Below are positions 1-10,744 of a stretch of DNA of 64,000 nucleotides, piece by piece. The position numbers and the translations under genes are program-made. The notes beneath the pieces were generated by a model. It worked only from the letters and a program-made list of their open reading frames with translations. It was not told the DNA's origin and did no database searches. Position 1 is the stretch's first letter; every line of letters begins with the position of its first letter. This DNA is from Trichobilharzia szidati (Eukaryota > Platyhelminthes > Trematoda > Strigeidida > Schistosomatidae): assembly GCA_944472155.2 (NCBI GenBank), contig OX235274.1, forward strand, positions 37,260,052-37,324,051, in the 5' to 3' direction.

Positions 1-780
1 ATACGTTCGATTAAATAATTACTGCACACTAGCACCTCATTTAGGATTACGTAAATAGCTAAGTCAGATCCTTAAAATTTATTCGCCTGATACGATAAAC
101 ACAAGACGTAGTAACTTTAGCGCTCCCTGCTACGACCAAAATCGACTCATTGTGGTCAGAACGCAGGAAACCTATCTCTGTGTTCTACTGCACATCTAAC
201 CGAAACTTCACTGAGACACTCACAGTCACAAAACCCTCCAAAGATAGAAAAAAGCTGGTCATACTTGGATGGATCTATGTGGTTCTATTCAACAATAATA
301 ACACATCAAGAACTCAAAATTGACTCAGAAATACCGTTAAGCAGCTATACACACAAAGTAATTTTCTGAGTGCAAAACAAGTACTTAGAATCAAGTAGAA
401 TGTTCTCAAAAACTCTGTCTACAAGAATCACACACTAACGTTTCCCGAAGACAGTCCATAGTCAGAATGCCTTTCATTCACTCCAACAAAACCACATCGT
501 AAAACAACACATTGTCAGTGTACACACAACCACAAAGGGAAGCATTTAAATTAGAAATTAAACAGCAACAAGGACAAAAAATAAAGATCGACTCAAGAGA
601 TGATATGCTAACGTCTGAACAATGATATACAGTCTATGAGAAAGAGGGATGACAATTACGAAGTAAGTTGAAACATCCAAATATGTATCAATATTGAAGT
701 TAGATTCGTTGAGAAGGGAGTTTCCAAACAATTATTCCGTTACACTCCCATTGCACTAAATATAATGTCTATTTCCTGGT
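1..780. repeat. Unclassified interspersed repeat (two blocks)
   Basis: There is no host coding signal. About 145-610 is similar in order and wording to 9195-9449 plus 10301-10560: shared blocks describe a 'gaacgcaggaaacc...ctactgcacacctgacc' type sequence and, later, an 'acagtccatcgtgagaatg' block. About 660-750 resembles 12180-12260 (the 'gttgag(a/g)agggactttccaaac' block). These are therefore members of at least one dispersed repeat family. No terminal motif or protein was recognised, so the class is unknown. Confidence 0.5.
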
Positions 781-870
781 GAGTGTTCGAATAATTGCAA
801 GTCAGATCATGAGTCGGAGAACCACAGAAAATCATGGAGCACTGGACAGCTGTTCCATCTCCGGTAGTAT
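781..870 (-). repeat. SINE-A fragment, left of the solo LTR
   Basis: This minus-strand 3' part of the abundant tRNA-derived SINE (called SINE-A here) is recognised by the '...agaaccac...aaaatc...gcactggacagctgtt...' block. It is cut by the solo LTR at 871. A plus-strand SINE-A part resumes at 1852, so the LTR sits at the junction of two oppositely oriented SINE parts. Confidence 0.6.
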
Positions 871-1847
871 TGTAACGACAGAAGACAAGGGCCAGGCAAC
901 AGATATTTATAGATTTTTATGTACATTATTATTAGCAGAGAAGCAACGTCTCCTGATTTGTTGTTTTCTTGCTGAAGGTTATTCTGTCATCTCTTTGTGG
1001 CCGTTTCTTAGAAAGTCAGGCTATATATCAACGAATCGTATTTGCACACGTTAAGTCTGCTGTGATTGGTTGGTGAGTTCTTCAAAGCTAAGCTTTGATA
1101 TTGTTTTTTCTCATGACCCCGATTCGCTACGTAAAGGTTGACGTAAATTGTTGTCTACAATTTTGGCTAGCAGAGCAGACAGCGTTGAAGTTTCTGCCCC
1201 ACTTAAATAGGGAGCTCTGTCTCAACTACAAGAGGAACGGACGAGGATGTCAAATCCAGAATCGAAAAGGCAAGAAACACATTCATCAACCTGAAACCAA
1301 TCTGGAAATCTTCGTCACTCAGCCTGCATCAACAACAAAATTCGGATTTTCAATACAAACGTGTCAAGTCAGTCAGTTCTTCTATAGGGATGGATCAGAA
1401 ACTTGGCGGGTCACAAAGAATATTTCCAACAGCCTGTTGCAGACCTTTATCAACAACTGTCTTCGCTCTATACTCAAAATCAGATGGCCGGAAAGAATCA
1501 CCAAAAAGAAACTACAGGGACAAACGAAACAAGAACCAATCGCCCAAGAAATATGCAGAAGAAAGTGGAGATGGATTGGACACTCGCTGAGGAGGAGGCC
1601 GTTGGGTGACATCGCGTGTCAGGCCAGTGCTCGAGTGGAACCCGAAAGGGAAGCGGCGAGTGGGACGTCCAAAGGTGACATGGAGGAGATCGTGTGAAGA
1701 GGAGTTGAAACAGTATGAACTAACATGGATTCAGGTGAAAAGCACAGCAGAAGACAGAAGTAAGTGGAGATGTACAGCTGAAGCCCTATGTTCCACTAGG
1801 AACCCAAGGGAACAATAATAATGATAGAGCAGACAGCTCTCACCACA
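871..1847 (+). mobile_element. Solo LTR (gypsy-size) interrupted by an RTE insertion
   Basis: It begins TGTAACGACAG and ends CTCTCACCACA, i.e. TG...CA termini. It is flanked by a perfect 4-bp duplication GTAT at 867-870 and 1848-1851. Without the RTE insert (1184-1825) and one copy of that insert's target duplication, the LTR is about 323 bp. Two further copies are on the minus strand at 7745-8087 and 30478-30783, and all carry an internal AATAAA-like signal. The length is close to that reported for the schistosome gypsy element Boudicca, but identity with Boudicca is a guess. No internal gag/pol was found, hence 'solo'. Confidence 0.8.
1184..1825 (+). mobile_element. 5'-truncated RTE-like non-LTR retrotransposon, 3' end
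   Basis: The translation (three frames, several shifts) matches the C-terminal part of an RTE-type reverse-transcriptase protein. Blocks seen are SLLQTFINNCLRSILKIRWPE, ICRRKWRWIGHSLRR, WNPKGKRRVGRPKVTWRRSC and WRCTAEALCSTRNPREQ, with the last two read from a shifted frame. It ends 'ggaacccaagggaacaataa', a short A/T simple tail typical of RTE. It is flanked by the 12-bp duplication agagcagacagc (1172-1183 and 1826-1837), so it inserted into the LTR. It is dead by truncation and frameshift. Confidence 0.85.
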
Positions 1848-1851
1848 GTAT

Positions 1852-1945
1852 CACTGGGAGTCTCAAACTAGGACAAAACCACTGTCCAGTACTTCCTGGT
1901 GCTTTTCAGTGGTTCTCTAACACTAATATCAGTTTGTGATGTAAT
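1852..1945 (+). repeat. SINE-A fragment, right of the solo LTR
   Basis: This is a plus-strand SINE-A 3' body: 'gagtctcaaactaggacaaa', then the 'ctgtccagtact' and 'cagtggttctctaac' blocks. It lacks the tRNA-like head. Confidence 0.6.
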
Positions 1946-2038
1946 TTAGAGTTATATTTATTTGTTAGTACTTATTGTATAATCTCTACTTAAGATTTAA
2001 TACTTACTAATACCTATTCCTTATAATTTCAATTCCAG

Positions 2039-5000
2039 GGAATTACGTGAAATGTTAATGCATTATGAAGATTTACAAAATAAACTATGTGATATAAAAA
2101 GATTTAAAATAACAAGTGAAATACAGAAAGTAAGTTAAAATAAAACTGACAGCCTCGTCTAATCACTTCTATTTTTTTTACAGTATCTTCATTCAAACGA
2201 TTATGATGCTTTGATTAGCACTCAGATTGCAAATACAGAACATACTATACAAATGTTACGAGAAGTAAGTAATGATCGTAATGTGCGTTTAATAATGTTC
2301 TATTTATTCTCAGTTATTATTGACTATGATTTTGTAATATATGCATAAGTCTGTGTAGCTAGTGAAATTTGATTTTCAGTACAAATGGATAACATCATTC
2401 CTGCTCCATACTTTGAGTATCGACATAAAGATGCTCAATCGTGTACGGGTAATGTCAGGAGGCGTAAAGTCCTCGATTTGTCATCTAGTAACTGCCTAAC
2501 GGATATTCATTACTCAGATACTGAGATGGGCTACAAGTAGTGAATGCCTCCACGTGGCGAATGCCGGGTAGGACTTAGCCTGCTGGGCCCAAGCACTCGC
2601 ATCTGGTCACTCACCTTGACTGACCGTTGCAAAGGAAGTCCCCCTTGGCATCATGAGGAAACCTAGCAGGGCTATGAGTCTACCTTGATTATCGTGATGC
2701 TGGACGAACCTGTTGGGATCAGCCATGGTTAGTGGATGGTGGTTGATGACATAGTTTACCCAACATGGTTTATCTCAAGAGCATGCCAGTTAGCCTACCG
2801 CATCAGATATGGTGTGTTCACGCCAGTTGGTAAAGGTATGAAAATCGGGATCCTGCATACATGAAGCACTCTGCGATGTCGCTAGTGTATAAGAGCCCAT
2901 ATTCGCTGTAAAATAGACGGCTAATGGGGACAGCCTCTAAGTTTCATTCAGTACCGTGAAAGACCGCTCATGAGTAGGTCTATAGGTCAATGAATCATCT
3001 GACTTGCCTCTATCTTATCAAGTGCTCACACTCCTGTTCAACTGCGAAATTCCTCGGTTGTCGTAACCACGATCCGTACAAAAAATTTCTACTTAATTTC
3101 CCGCATGATGGTATATACCACTGATAGATTGATATAAGTAGTATGATAGCAACTCAGACAACCTAATCAGTTCATACTATCTGAATACTGGTTAGCTACT
3201 CCGGCAAACTAGTAATAAGTAGAATCGAATTCACAATCTTCAAATTACACAGTGTGAGGTGAAAATCCGCTACAGTTTCCTCTGAAGATTGAAAATATTG
3301 AGGTCACACACACATTATGTGATCTGCTTGATATTATAAGTGAAAATCAAAAAAGGGTCAGTGGTTCAGCGATTAGGACTCTCACCGACCATGCAAATGG
3401 TCCGGGGTTCGATCCCCTACCGACCCACACCTGATATCAATTGGTCGGCCTGCAAAATTTGGGCTACCGATATTACATGCTGAAAATTCCATACTTGTAC
3501 CAAAAATACGGTGTAAAATAAAGCTATAATCAAAGAAAGCAGACATAGTTTGCGTGCCTGTACCAAGTGAGAGTGTTTACACTGCTTCGGTGTGTCTAAC
3601 AAGCACTACTGATCGATGCGTGTCTGTGTAAGTGTGGTTTATGTTCGCCTCCTCGACAGTCATTTATAATACCAAACAGTTCGTATTATTGTGATCCAAA
3701 TACTTTCGATTTCAAAGTGAAAGTGTGATGAATCTTTGCCTCAAACAACAGTTTAATTCGCAAATTTACGAATAGTGATTCTACATTGTATTTCTGTCGT
3801 AGGTTTATTGAGGTGACATGTATTTACAATCATAATGTATGTCTAATTCTTTTAAAGATGAGATGTGAATTTACTGTTCATGTTAAAAGTTAACCTCCCA
3901 TTAAATAACAATGGGTATTCGTATGGGTGATGGTCAGAGTATTTTATTTGATGAATCTTCGGGTAGTTATTAAGCGAACATAAGCTTTATAACCACATTG
4001 CTGCCAAAATTCAGCATGAGTTTCTTCATAATGTACCAGCAGTTGAGGTACTGTTAAGACTATAGTTGTAACTAGATGTCAAATATCCAGATCACAAAGA
4101 TCCTGGGCCTATCGTTGGTTTCAGAAGACTATGCCTAATATGCAGAACACTTCGCACAGTAACCAGAATCCAATACGATTGTTTATTCTTTCACCAATAA
4201 TAAAACAAATACGGTTTACTGTCAGCAAAGTCTGTAAATAAACATTAATATAATGTACAATTATACTTCTGATCGTATTTCTCCCATCTTCTGCCGACCA
4301 GTATACAACTAAGCAACGATAGCCTTCTTGTATCCCGCCAAATGGCAACCAGTTCTAATAAATACATGATTCAATGTTCATCACCATTTACACCATATAT
4401 CCTGTAGTCTATTGAAACGCCTGTTATTTTTTATGCTACTTTATTGCTTTTCGTTCCCTGTCGAACATAGGGCTTCAAGCTTCACGTTTTTTTAAAGTTT
4501 CAGTAGCAGGGTATTTCTACTGGGTGGATATGCTGGCCTCACGCCCAAACTTCCTTCTTTATCGCTGTTACAAGTGGACATTCTACCGATTAACCACCCA
4601 CGCCTTATACACATCTATTCAGAAATTGCTTATTAAAATTGCACTAAATTATGTACCGTATAACTAACTGTCAGTTTGCACCATTCGTTTGTGAATACTA
4701 ATTTATACACTGTACAATGCCTGTTACAACTGGCAAAGGTAAAAATAATAAGTAGTGAATTTCCACTAAGCGATATTCTTATAAAGATGAAATCCATTAG
4801 GAAAGTGAAAACCTTACACCTTAAAATATTACATGATCACACAGTTATTTACTTTGGAGTACTTACGTGATAATTGTGCTTTGAAGCTTTTGTGACTGTT
4901 TGATCAATTTTCCGGGGTAGGGTTACTAGTCCTACGCCCAACCCTCCCTCTTTTCCCAGGTGCGGGACTGGCTAGAAAACTAGTGCGTAAATAAACCAGG

Positions 5001-8000
5001 TGAGATTATTAATATGATACAGTTTGCATAATTTCCGTAAGACTTTTCCATTGAAAATATCTGGGAATTGAAATTTACTCAAGTATCAGTTGGTTGGTAT
5101 TGACTGACACTTAAATTCAGGGCTGGTGTTTTATTCCACTACGGATGAATTAGATGAATTTACTTACATCCCAGTGAGCGATAGTGTCACCACTGAAGAC
5201 TAGAACTCAGGACCCATCATTTCGAACGCCTAAACCAGTAGACTTTTAGGCCACAAGAGTCCCCTATACAATCGGTATTAGTCGTTATTTCTTGTCATTC
5301 TCTTTAATATCATCTTGATTAGTCTTGCTCTGTCGATGGTCCAGCGGTAGAACGCTCGCCAACCACACGAGTTGTTCAGGGCTCAATTCCCGGTCGACGT
5401 ACTTCTAAGCCTCACCTGGCCGGTAGTAAACCAGGTAAAGAGGGAAGGTTAGACGTCACGCTGTCAGTCTCATCCCGTAAAAACAACACCAGTGGCACTG
5501 TAACTTCATAGGTCAAGCTCGGCGCTTTGTGTTCCACTTGAAACTCTCAAGAATGGAATAACGGTTTTGTTTGAATTCACACGTCAACAATGAAAGCTGA
5601 ACGCATTCATTAAATTACACATAGTATTACGCACCAATCAATTATATAACAAATGATGTATGTGGATGTTTTGATTTTATTTAACAGAATCATGAGAAAG
5701 CAATGAATCAGAAGCTTGCTCGTCTTCGACGATATGAAGTACAACAAAGTGAAAAACTTAAAAAGGAGAATGAAAAAGCTAAAAAAGATATTGAAGAATT
5801 AAATATTGCCTTACACGAAACAAAATTCATTCATGAACAAAGTTGTAAGTTTGAAAAATTTCTTTCTTAAAATAAAGCAATTATGTTCAGTAGATTCTGT
5901 TTATTTTACGTGTGTTTTGCTTTGTTAGCGAACATATTACATGTTTCTTCATAGATTTTCTCGTCTTTTTATGAGCAGATTCTTTTGATTTTTAATCAGG
6001 TCACAAAGCAAATCTTGCTAGTGAACTGACTGACTACGGGACGAAGTTGGCTGGGGTTCTAGTGACCAGTAGTGTCCACAAGGTCAGATGTGATGACAAA
6101 TGCTCTCTCCCGATGACATTGGCCCGCGGTGACGCTAAAAGTCACGAATCGACAGAAGTTAGAATTCTTGGGTTATTGGATTCCATACCAGTGGCTGGAT
6201 CGATGGTTGACGAGTTTACCTTGTAACCAGAAGGCCCTGAGTTTGAGTCCTCGTAGATGGATACTGCCGAAGATTCCCAAACTAGGACAAGAGAGCCTTT
6301 CGGTATTCTCTGGTCTTCCATGGTTGTCTAAATGATATCAATCTGTGATCAAACTTGAAATATACACGTGTTAACCATTTCACTGAGTGAAACTTCAACT
6401 AAGCCACGTACATAGTCATCGAATATCAAAAGATGTAGGTCTCTGTACTAATACAGTTTAAACTGATAGCACGAACAAGTGGCAAGATATGCAAATAAAT
6501 TAAAGAAATAGTCCACCCAAAATTAGCAGAACACTTGTGAATACGAATTTCACTTATATTTATGCACATTATTGAAGGCCACTTAGAACAAACTACAGAC
6601 CTGTCTTCGCTCATTTCCACTCAATATCAGATGGCCGGCCAGAAAAGATCAGCTACAGGGGGATCTCTGAAAGCGAACCAACCCAGCAAGAACCAACTGT
6701 GCACCAAACATGCAGGAAGGTATAGAGGTGGATTGAGTACACTCTGAGAAAACCTTTAAGTGAGTGACACCACGCGCCAGGCCATCGTTCAAGTGGAACC
6801 TGAATGAGAAGCGGTGAGTTGGTCATCATTGCGAGGGTGACATGGAGGAGGTCATGTGAAGAGGAGATAAAAGCATGTGGACAGACGTGGAGCCAGGTGA
6901 AAACGTTGGCAGAGAACCGAACGAAATGGTGGCGTGCTGGTGAAGCCCTATGTTCCTCTAGGAACTAAAGGAAGCAATAATCATAATATTATTATAATAA
7001 TGCATTATTGAATCAACAAGCAATACATTCAATAGGAGTAACTCACTACTTATCCCCGTCATCTGATAAATGAAAATGGATATGACCATTATCTTATGGT
7101 TTGAGGAAATCGTCAGGAAGTCATGGACTTATGTTTAATAATATAATAAAAATAAATAGCTTTATTCTGAACAAAAGGTTTACAGAGTATACAGAATTCT
7201 CAGTGTAACTTATTGCATAATATTTTCTCCTCAGCCAGGATCTTGAAGTAAGGTATCAGTATGTAGTATATCACGTGAAGTTTCTTTTTTATTCTTTTAT
7301 GTTCCCAGTGGAACATAAGGCTTCAACCTACAGCTTTGAAGTTTCGGTGGCAATGGTGTTTACTTTTACAGGATGGGGTTGCTAGCCTCATACCCACTCT
7401 TCCCTCTTCACCAATCTTATTACTGGCTTAGGGATGTAAAGGAGTGCTTCGGCCAGGGACCGAACCCCAGACCACCTGCGTGGCTGATAAGCATTCTACC
7501 GCTGTGCCACCGACCCACAATGCAATGCCTTTAAATCTAAAGTATGGACTTATCCTTTACGAGATTTTTTTCTTCGTCTCCATGAAATCCGCACCTGTAG
7601 AATTAGAGAAAATATGATTTATTGTGTTAGGTAGCCTAGTGATTCAGTAATTCTTACTTACCTTCACTGTTCAACTTCGTGTGTCTGCATATCTATCCCG
7701 TCGGTGATCCGACTATATCGAACAAGTAGAGAAAGTCGTGCAACTGTGGTGAGAGCTGACTGCGAACAAGCCAAAATTGTAAACAACAATTTACGTCAAT
7801 GTTAGGTCCCGAATCAGGGTCATGAGAAAAAACAAGAACAAAGCTTAACCTTGAGGAATTCACCAACCAATCACAGCAGACTTAACGTGTGCAAATACGA
7901 ATCGCAGATATATGGCTTAACTTTCTAAGAAACTGTCACGAGCATTATAGAGTAACCTTCAGCAAGAAAACAACAAATCAGAAAACGTTGCTTCTCTGCT

Positions 8001-8812
8001 AAGAATAATGTACATGAAAATCTATAAATATCTATTGATTTTCTCAATAAACGATCTGTTGCCTGATTCTTGTCTTCTGTCGTTTCATAACTAAACTAAT
8101 ATAATTATGAGTAATAAATTGTACTTGATATTACAGTGTAATAGTTTTAGTTTTCAAAAATTCAGTCTACGAATTAAGTTTATAATATTGCCGGAATGCG
8201 GGAACGAAACACCTGAAGTCATTGAATGCCGTAGAATAAGTATATAATACCTTTTAAATAACTAATTCGGTCGGAAGTGAGAAAGAATACTTGCTGATGA
8301 CATTGGCTAGTGGTCGCGATAAAATCATGAATTGGTAGGAGGTAGAATTCATGGGCCAATGAGTCGGGTCGCAGTGGTTGAATGGTCTATAAGCTTGGCT
8401 TGTAACCGGACTGTCCTAGATCCGAACCTCAGTGGTTGCGTGTTGCTGAAGAGTCTCAAACTGGGAGAAAACAGCTGTTCAGTGCTACCTGCCGATTTTC
8501 AATATCTACCTAATTGATATCAACCCGTGGTCAAATTTGGGACAAATGAAATCCCTACAAACTATCCCTTGAGAATTAATACAATAGGCAACTTAGTTTT
8601 TTTTATTACTATGATTCACAAATTCATTATCGCCTACTTTTTCTTCAATTTTAGACGGAAAAACTGACAAATCGAGTAGTCCACATTTTCGGCATAAAAT
8701 GTTAATTCAATATCAAAATATTCTCCGTAAAATAAAAGAACAATCGAATGAATTAAAAGTATTACGATCTGAAGTGGCTATTTTACGTCAGCATAAAACG
8801 AATGTATTTTAA
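2039..8812 (+). CDS. Coiled-coil protein, last four exons (5' partial)
   Basis: Exons are 2039-2129, 2184-2264, 5688-5844 and 8655-8812, with the stop TAA at 8810-8812. All boundaries fit GT/AG: donors GTAAGT at 2130, 2265 and 5845; acceptors AATTCCAG, TTACAG, TTAACAG and TTTTAG. Phases are consistent: the first exon starts with the last base of a split codon, the next two junctions are phase 0, and the last splits a Tyr codon. Together they give about 161 residues, rich in Glu, Lys, Gln, Leu and Arg with heptad spacing, for example ELREMLMHYEDLQNKL, KLARLRRYEVQQSEKLKKEN, a basic SPHFRHKMLIQYQNILRKI stretch, and a C-terminal LKVLRSEVAILRQHKTNVF. It is probably a cytoskeletal or axonemal/centrosomal coiled-coil protein, but I do not recognise the family. 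The intron of 54 bp followed by introns of 3.4 and 2.8 kb fits the known schistosome habit of short 5' and long 3' introns. Upstream exons were not found in 1-2038. Confidence 0.75.
2270..3350. other. Intron sequence with a GC-richer unclassified block
   Basis: This is the first part of the 3.4-kb intron. About 2445-3060 is visibly richer in G+C than its surroundings, with no open frame and no protein or terminal motif I recognise. Its composition suggests a decayed repeat, perhaps a LINE 5' region. The rest is AT-rich with nothing recognisable. Confidence 0.3.
3352..3540 (+). repeat. tRNA-derived SINE, family C
   Basis: A tRNA-like head (A box around 'tcagtggttcagcgattagg', B box 'ggggttcgatccccta') is followed by a tail with 'ttggtcggcctg' and 'aaatacggtgtaaaat'. 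The same head and tail recur at 10563-10738. The head resembles SINE-B's but the tail differs, so it is a sister family. Confidence 0.7.
3541..4425. other. Intron sequence, nothing recognised
   Basis: AT-rich intronic DNA. The stretch 4090-4370 has a denser, less AT-biased texture with several AATAAA-like words on both strands, like the edge of a retroelement. No protein block or repeat partner was found in the window. Confidence 0.25.
4426..4612 (-). repeat. SINE-B copy
   Basis: This minus-strand copy reads, on the + strand, 'gttccctgtcgaacataggg', 'cttcaagc', a gggt(g)gg block and 'attaaccaccca'. The tRNA-like head at its right end is decayed (no clean B box). Confidence 0.6.
4905..5012 (-). 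repeat. Partial SINE, related to 62715-62862
   Basis: The blocks 'ggttactagtcctacgccca' and 'accctccctctt', then 'gggactggctagaaaactag', match the copy at 62753-62862 closely. It shares the middle of SINE-B but ends differently, so it is a subfamily. Confidence 0.5.
5100..5272 (-). repeat. SMalpha-like SINE remnant (no hammerhead core)
   Basis: On the minus strand it carries the tRNA-like part found in the SMalpha-like copies: the complement of 'ccagtgagcgatagtgtcac', then an Asp/Glu-like B box region and the '...tctagtgg...' A box region, decayed. Partners are 19310-19500 and 58945-59060. The CTGATGA...GAAA core is missing or eroded. Confidence 0.55.
5328..5572 (+). repeat. SINE-B copy, diverged
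   Basis: The tRNA-like head 'ggtccagcggtagaacgctc' and B box 'gggctcaattcccgg' are followed by the SINE-B body: 'taaagagggaaggttagacg', 'ctcatcccgtaaaaac' and 'gtgttccacttgaaa'. It is more diverged than the copies at 43018, 49976 and 63141. Confidence 0.65.
6003..6362 (+). repeat. SINE-A, near full length
   Basis: The order is a 5' block ('ctagtgaccagtag'), 'gaattcttgggt', a tRNA-like head 'ccagtggctggatcgatggt' with B box 'ggccctgagtttgagtcc', the hammerhead-like body 'gaagattcccaaactaggac', and the tail 'tctaaatgatatcaatctgt'. It lies in the last intron of the coiled-coil gene. Confidence 0.7.
6560..6992 (+). mobile_element. 5'-truncated RTE-like element, 3' end
   Basis: It contains a degraded copy of the RTE C-terminal block. 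The text corresponding to 'SL..QYQMAG..RSATG', the 'cgccaggcc' and 'aagtggaacctgaatgagaa' blocks, and 'gttcctctaggaactaaagg' all align with 38215-38640 and with the minus copies at 9450 and 56350. It ends in AATAATCATAATATT-like simple repeats. Stops and shifts are frequent. Confidence 0.7.
7130..7280 (-). repeat. 3' fragment of an unclassified retroelement
   Basis: The blocks 'agctttattctgaacaaaag', 'gtttacagagtatacagaat' and 'ttattgcataatattttc' match 28290-28440. On the minus strand both have an AATAAA-type signal near the end, suggesting a retroelement 3' terminus. No coding part was seen. Confidence 0.45.
7288..7522 (-). repeat. SINE-B, near full length
   Basis: On the minus strand it reads tRNA-like head (complement of 'taccgctgtgccaccgaccc', B box complement of 'gggaccgaaccccaga'), then a body with 'gggatgaggctagcaac'-type sequence and the 3' end 'ccactgggaacataaaag'. 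Confidence 0.75.
7745..8087 (-). mobile_element. Solo LTR, second copy
   Basis: It runs from TGTGGTGAGAGC to TGTCGTTTCA on the + strand, which on the minus strand is a TG...CA element like 871-1847. Flanks caac (7741-7744) and taac (8088-8091) agree at 3 of 4 bases, a likely aged target duplication. It contains AATAAA in LTR orientation. Confidence 0.75.
8266..8545 (+). repeat. SINE-A copy
   Basis: The 'gaattcatgggc' block and the tRNA-like head 'gcagtggttgaatggtctat' are followed by the body 'gaagagtctcaaactgggag' and the tail 'ttgatatcaacccgtggtca'. It ends just upstream of the last coiled-coil exon. Confidence 0.75.
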
Positions 8813-8961
8813 TACTTCACAAAATAATATATTTGAAATAACATAAACAGTTTGGATAAATATACTTTAAAATGTTACCTTATGTGATAAAAAAATAATA
8901 TAGAATTATGTATCAGATTTATCCTTTCTTCCGTTTATTTATTGCATAATATGTATATATA

Positions 8962-9175
8962 TTTTTTTATCCTTCACGTTCCCCAGTGGAACATAGGGCT
9001 TCAAGCTAGTGTCTTGAAGATTCTGTAACAGTGTTTATTTTACAGGATGGGGTTGCTAGCTTCATGCCCAACCTTTCCTCTTCACCAGCATTATTTCTGG
9101 TTTAGTGAGGTAAAGGAGTGCGTCGGTTGCCGGGGTTCGAACCCCGGACAATGTGCATGGTCGGCGAGCGTCCTA
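8962..9175 (-). repeat. SINE-B copy, head truncated
   Basis: It is a minus-strand SINE-B with 'gttccccagtggaacatagg', 'aggatggggttgctagc' and 'cggggttcgaaccccgga' (B box). It stops inside the A box region at 'gcgagcgtccta', immediately downstream of the coiled-coil gene. Confidence 0.75.
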
Positions 9176-9194
9176 ATATGTATATACCATGTGT

Positions 9195-10560
9195 TATTGG
9201 TCTGAATGCAGGAAACTGATGTTTGCGTTCTACTGCATACCTGACCAAAACCCCCCTTGAGTTAATCACAGTAACAAAATCCCCCTATGATATCAAAAAC
9301 ACAGTTGTTTGAGATAAAACCTACGATACCACTTAACAGTAATAACATATAATCTAGTCAAACGTACCTCAAAAATCCCGCTAGGTAGCGGTATACACAT
9401 CAAATTAGATCTCAGATACAAAACAAACACTGTACAACAAAATTACTCATTATTGTTATTATTATTGTTTCCTTTAATTCCTAGAGGAACATAGGGCTTC
9501 AGCCATGCGTCTCCATTGCGTTCGGTTCTCTGCTAGAGTTTTCACCTGGCTCCAAGTCTGCCCACACATTTTCATCTCCTCTTCACATGACCTCCTCCAA
9601 GTCACCCTTGCACTGACGACCAACTCGTCGCTTCCCTTTCGAGTTCCACTCGAGCAATGACTTGTCTAGTGATGTCAGTTGATGGTTTTCTCAGAGTATG
9701 GCCAATCCACCAACTGCATTTCTTCCTGCAGATTTGTTTCACAATCGGTTCTTGGTTGGTTTGCTCCCAGAGATCCCTGTTGCTGATCTTTTCTGGCCAT
9801 CTGATCTTGAGTAGCATTGAGCGAAGACAGCTGTTAATGAAGATCTGTAGTTTGTTTGAGATGCTCTTTATGACGCGCCAAGTCTCTGATCCGTATAGTA
9901 GCACTGACTGACTTCACATTGGAGTTGAAAATCCGGATCTTATTTTTGATGCTGAGTGCTGTTGACCTCCATACAGACTTGAGAGTAGTGAAAGCTTGCC
10001 TTGCTTTGATATCCTCGTCAGTTCCGCCTGTAGTTGAGACGATGCTTCCCAGGTAGGTAAAAGAGGTTGTTTCTTTCAGGTTCCTCCCATTTATGCTGAT
10101 CGTTTTCTGTTGTTGTTGTTGTTGTTGTTGTTCTTGTCCAGGAATCTTCATTACCTTTGTTTTCTCTATGTTCACCTGAAGTCCTGTCTTATCTTTGATG
10201 CTTCTTCTGCCAACTTGTTGCCTTTCGCTTGCATATCTTCCAGTTTGTGTGAAATCAGACATATGTCATCGGCGAAGTCCAGATCCTACAGAATTACTCA
10301 GCCAACACTCAATTGTAAGAAGTACCTGGGAATCAAGTGGAATATTCCCAATAAGGTGGGATCAAAACTTTGTCATCAAGAATTATGCACTAAACAATTC
10401 TCACGGACAGTCCATCGTGAGAATGACCAAGAATCATTAAAACAACAACAGCAACATAATCAATACCATCATCAGACAACCATAAAGAGAGGCATCAACG
10501 CTAGAGATTCAAATAAGGGGTAAAGACAAATTACAAGGATTAAGTCAACAGATGATATAT
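9195..10560 (+). repeat. Unclassified repeat split by an RTE insertion
   Basis: The two halves, 9195-9449 and 10301-10560, together correspond to 145-610. The interruption is the minus-strand RTE element at 9450-10287. Its protein class is unknown. Confidence 0.55.
9450..10287 (-). mobile_element. 5'-truncated RTE-like element with target duplication
   Basis: The minus-strand translation gives GLQVNIEKTKVMKIP, an internal Gln run, ISINGRNLKETTSFTYLGSI, KIRIFNSNVKSV, LLYGSETWRVIKS, LQIFINSCLRSMLLKIRW and CSWWIGHTLRK: the end of an RTE-type reverse transcriptase and its short C-terminal region. The TYLGSI and LLYGSETW blocks are family hallmarks. The 3' end is 'aggaattaaaggaaacaata' with an AAT-type tail. 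Flanks acaaaattactca (9437-9449) and acagaattactca (10288-10300) form a 13-bp duplication with one change. It is truncated and frameshifted. Confidence 0.88.
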
Positions 10561-10562
10561 GA

Positions 10563-10738
10563 ACGGTGGCACAGTGGTTACGACTCTCGCCGACCATACA
10601 CATGGTCCGGGGTTCGATCCCCTGCCGATATCTATGGTCGGCCTGAATTTTGGCTACCGATATCTATGCTAAAAATTCCACACTTGTACCGAAAATACGG
10701 TGTGGAATCAAGCTGTAAATCAAAATAAAAATAAATAA
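10563..10738 (+). repeat. tRNA-derived SINE, family C
   Basis: The head 'ggtggcacagtggttacgac' and B box 'ggggttcgatcccctgcc' are followed by a tail with 'ggtcggcctgaattttggct' and 'aaaatacggtgtggaatc'. It matches 3352-3540. Confidence 0.75.
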
Positions 10739-10744
10739 ATAATA

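Noticed and set aside
1382..1612. 76-codon minus ORF
   Set aside because: Antisense of the RTE tail on the + strand.
3417..3602. 61-codon minus ORF
   Set aside because: Overlaps SINE family C and flanking AT-rich DNA; no coding support.
9657..9911. 84-codon + strand ORF
   Set aside because: Exact antisense of the RTE reverse-transcriptase tail.
10110..10523. 137-codon + strand ORF
   Set aside because: Antisense of the RTE element (Leu run from CAA repeats) continuing into an unrelated repeat.
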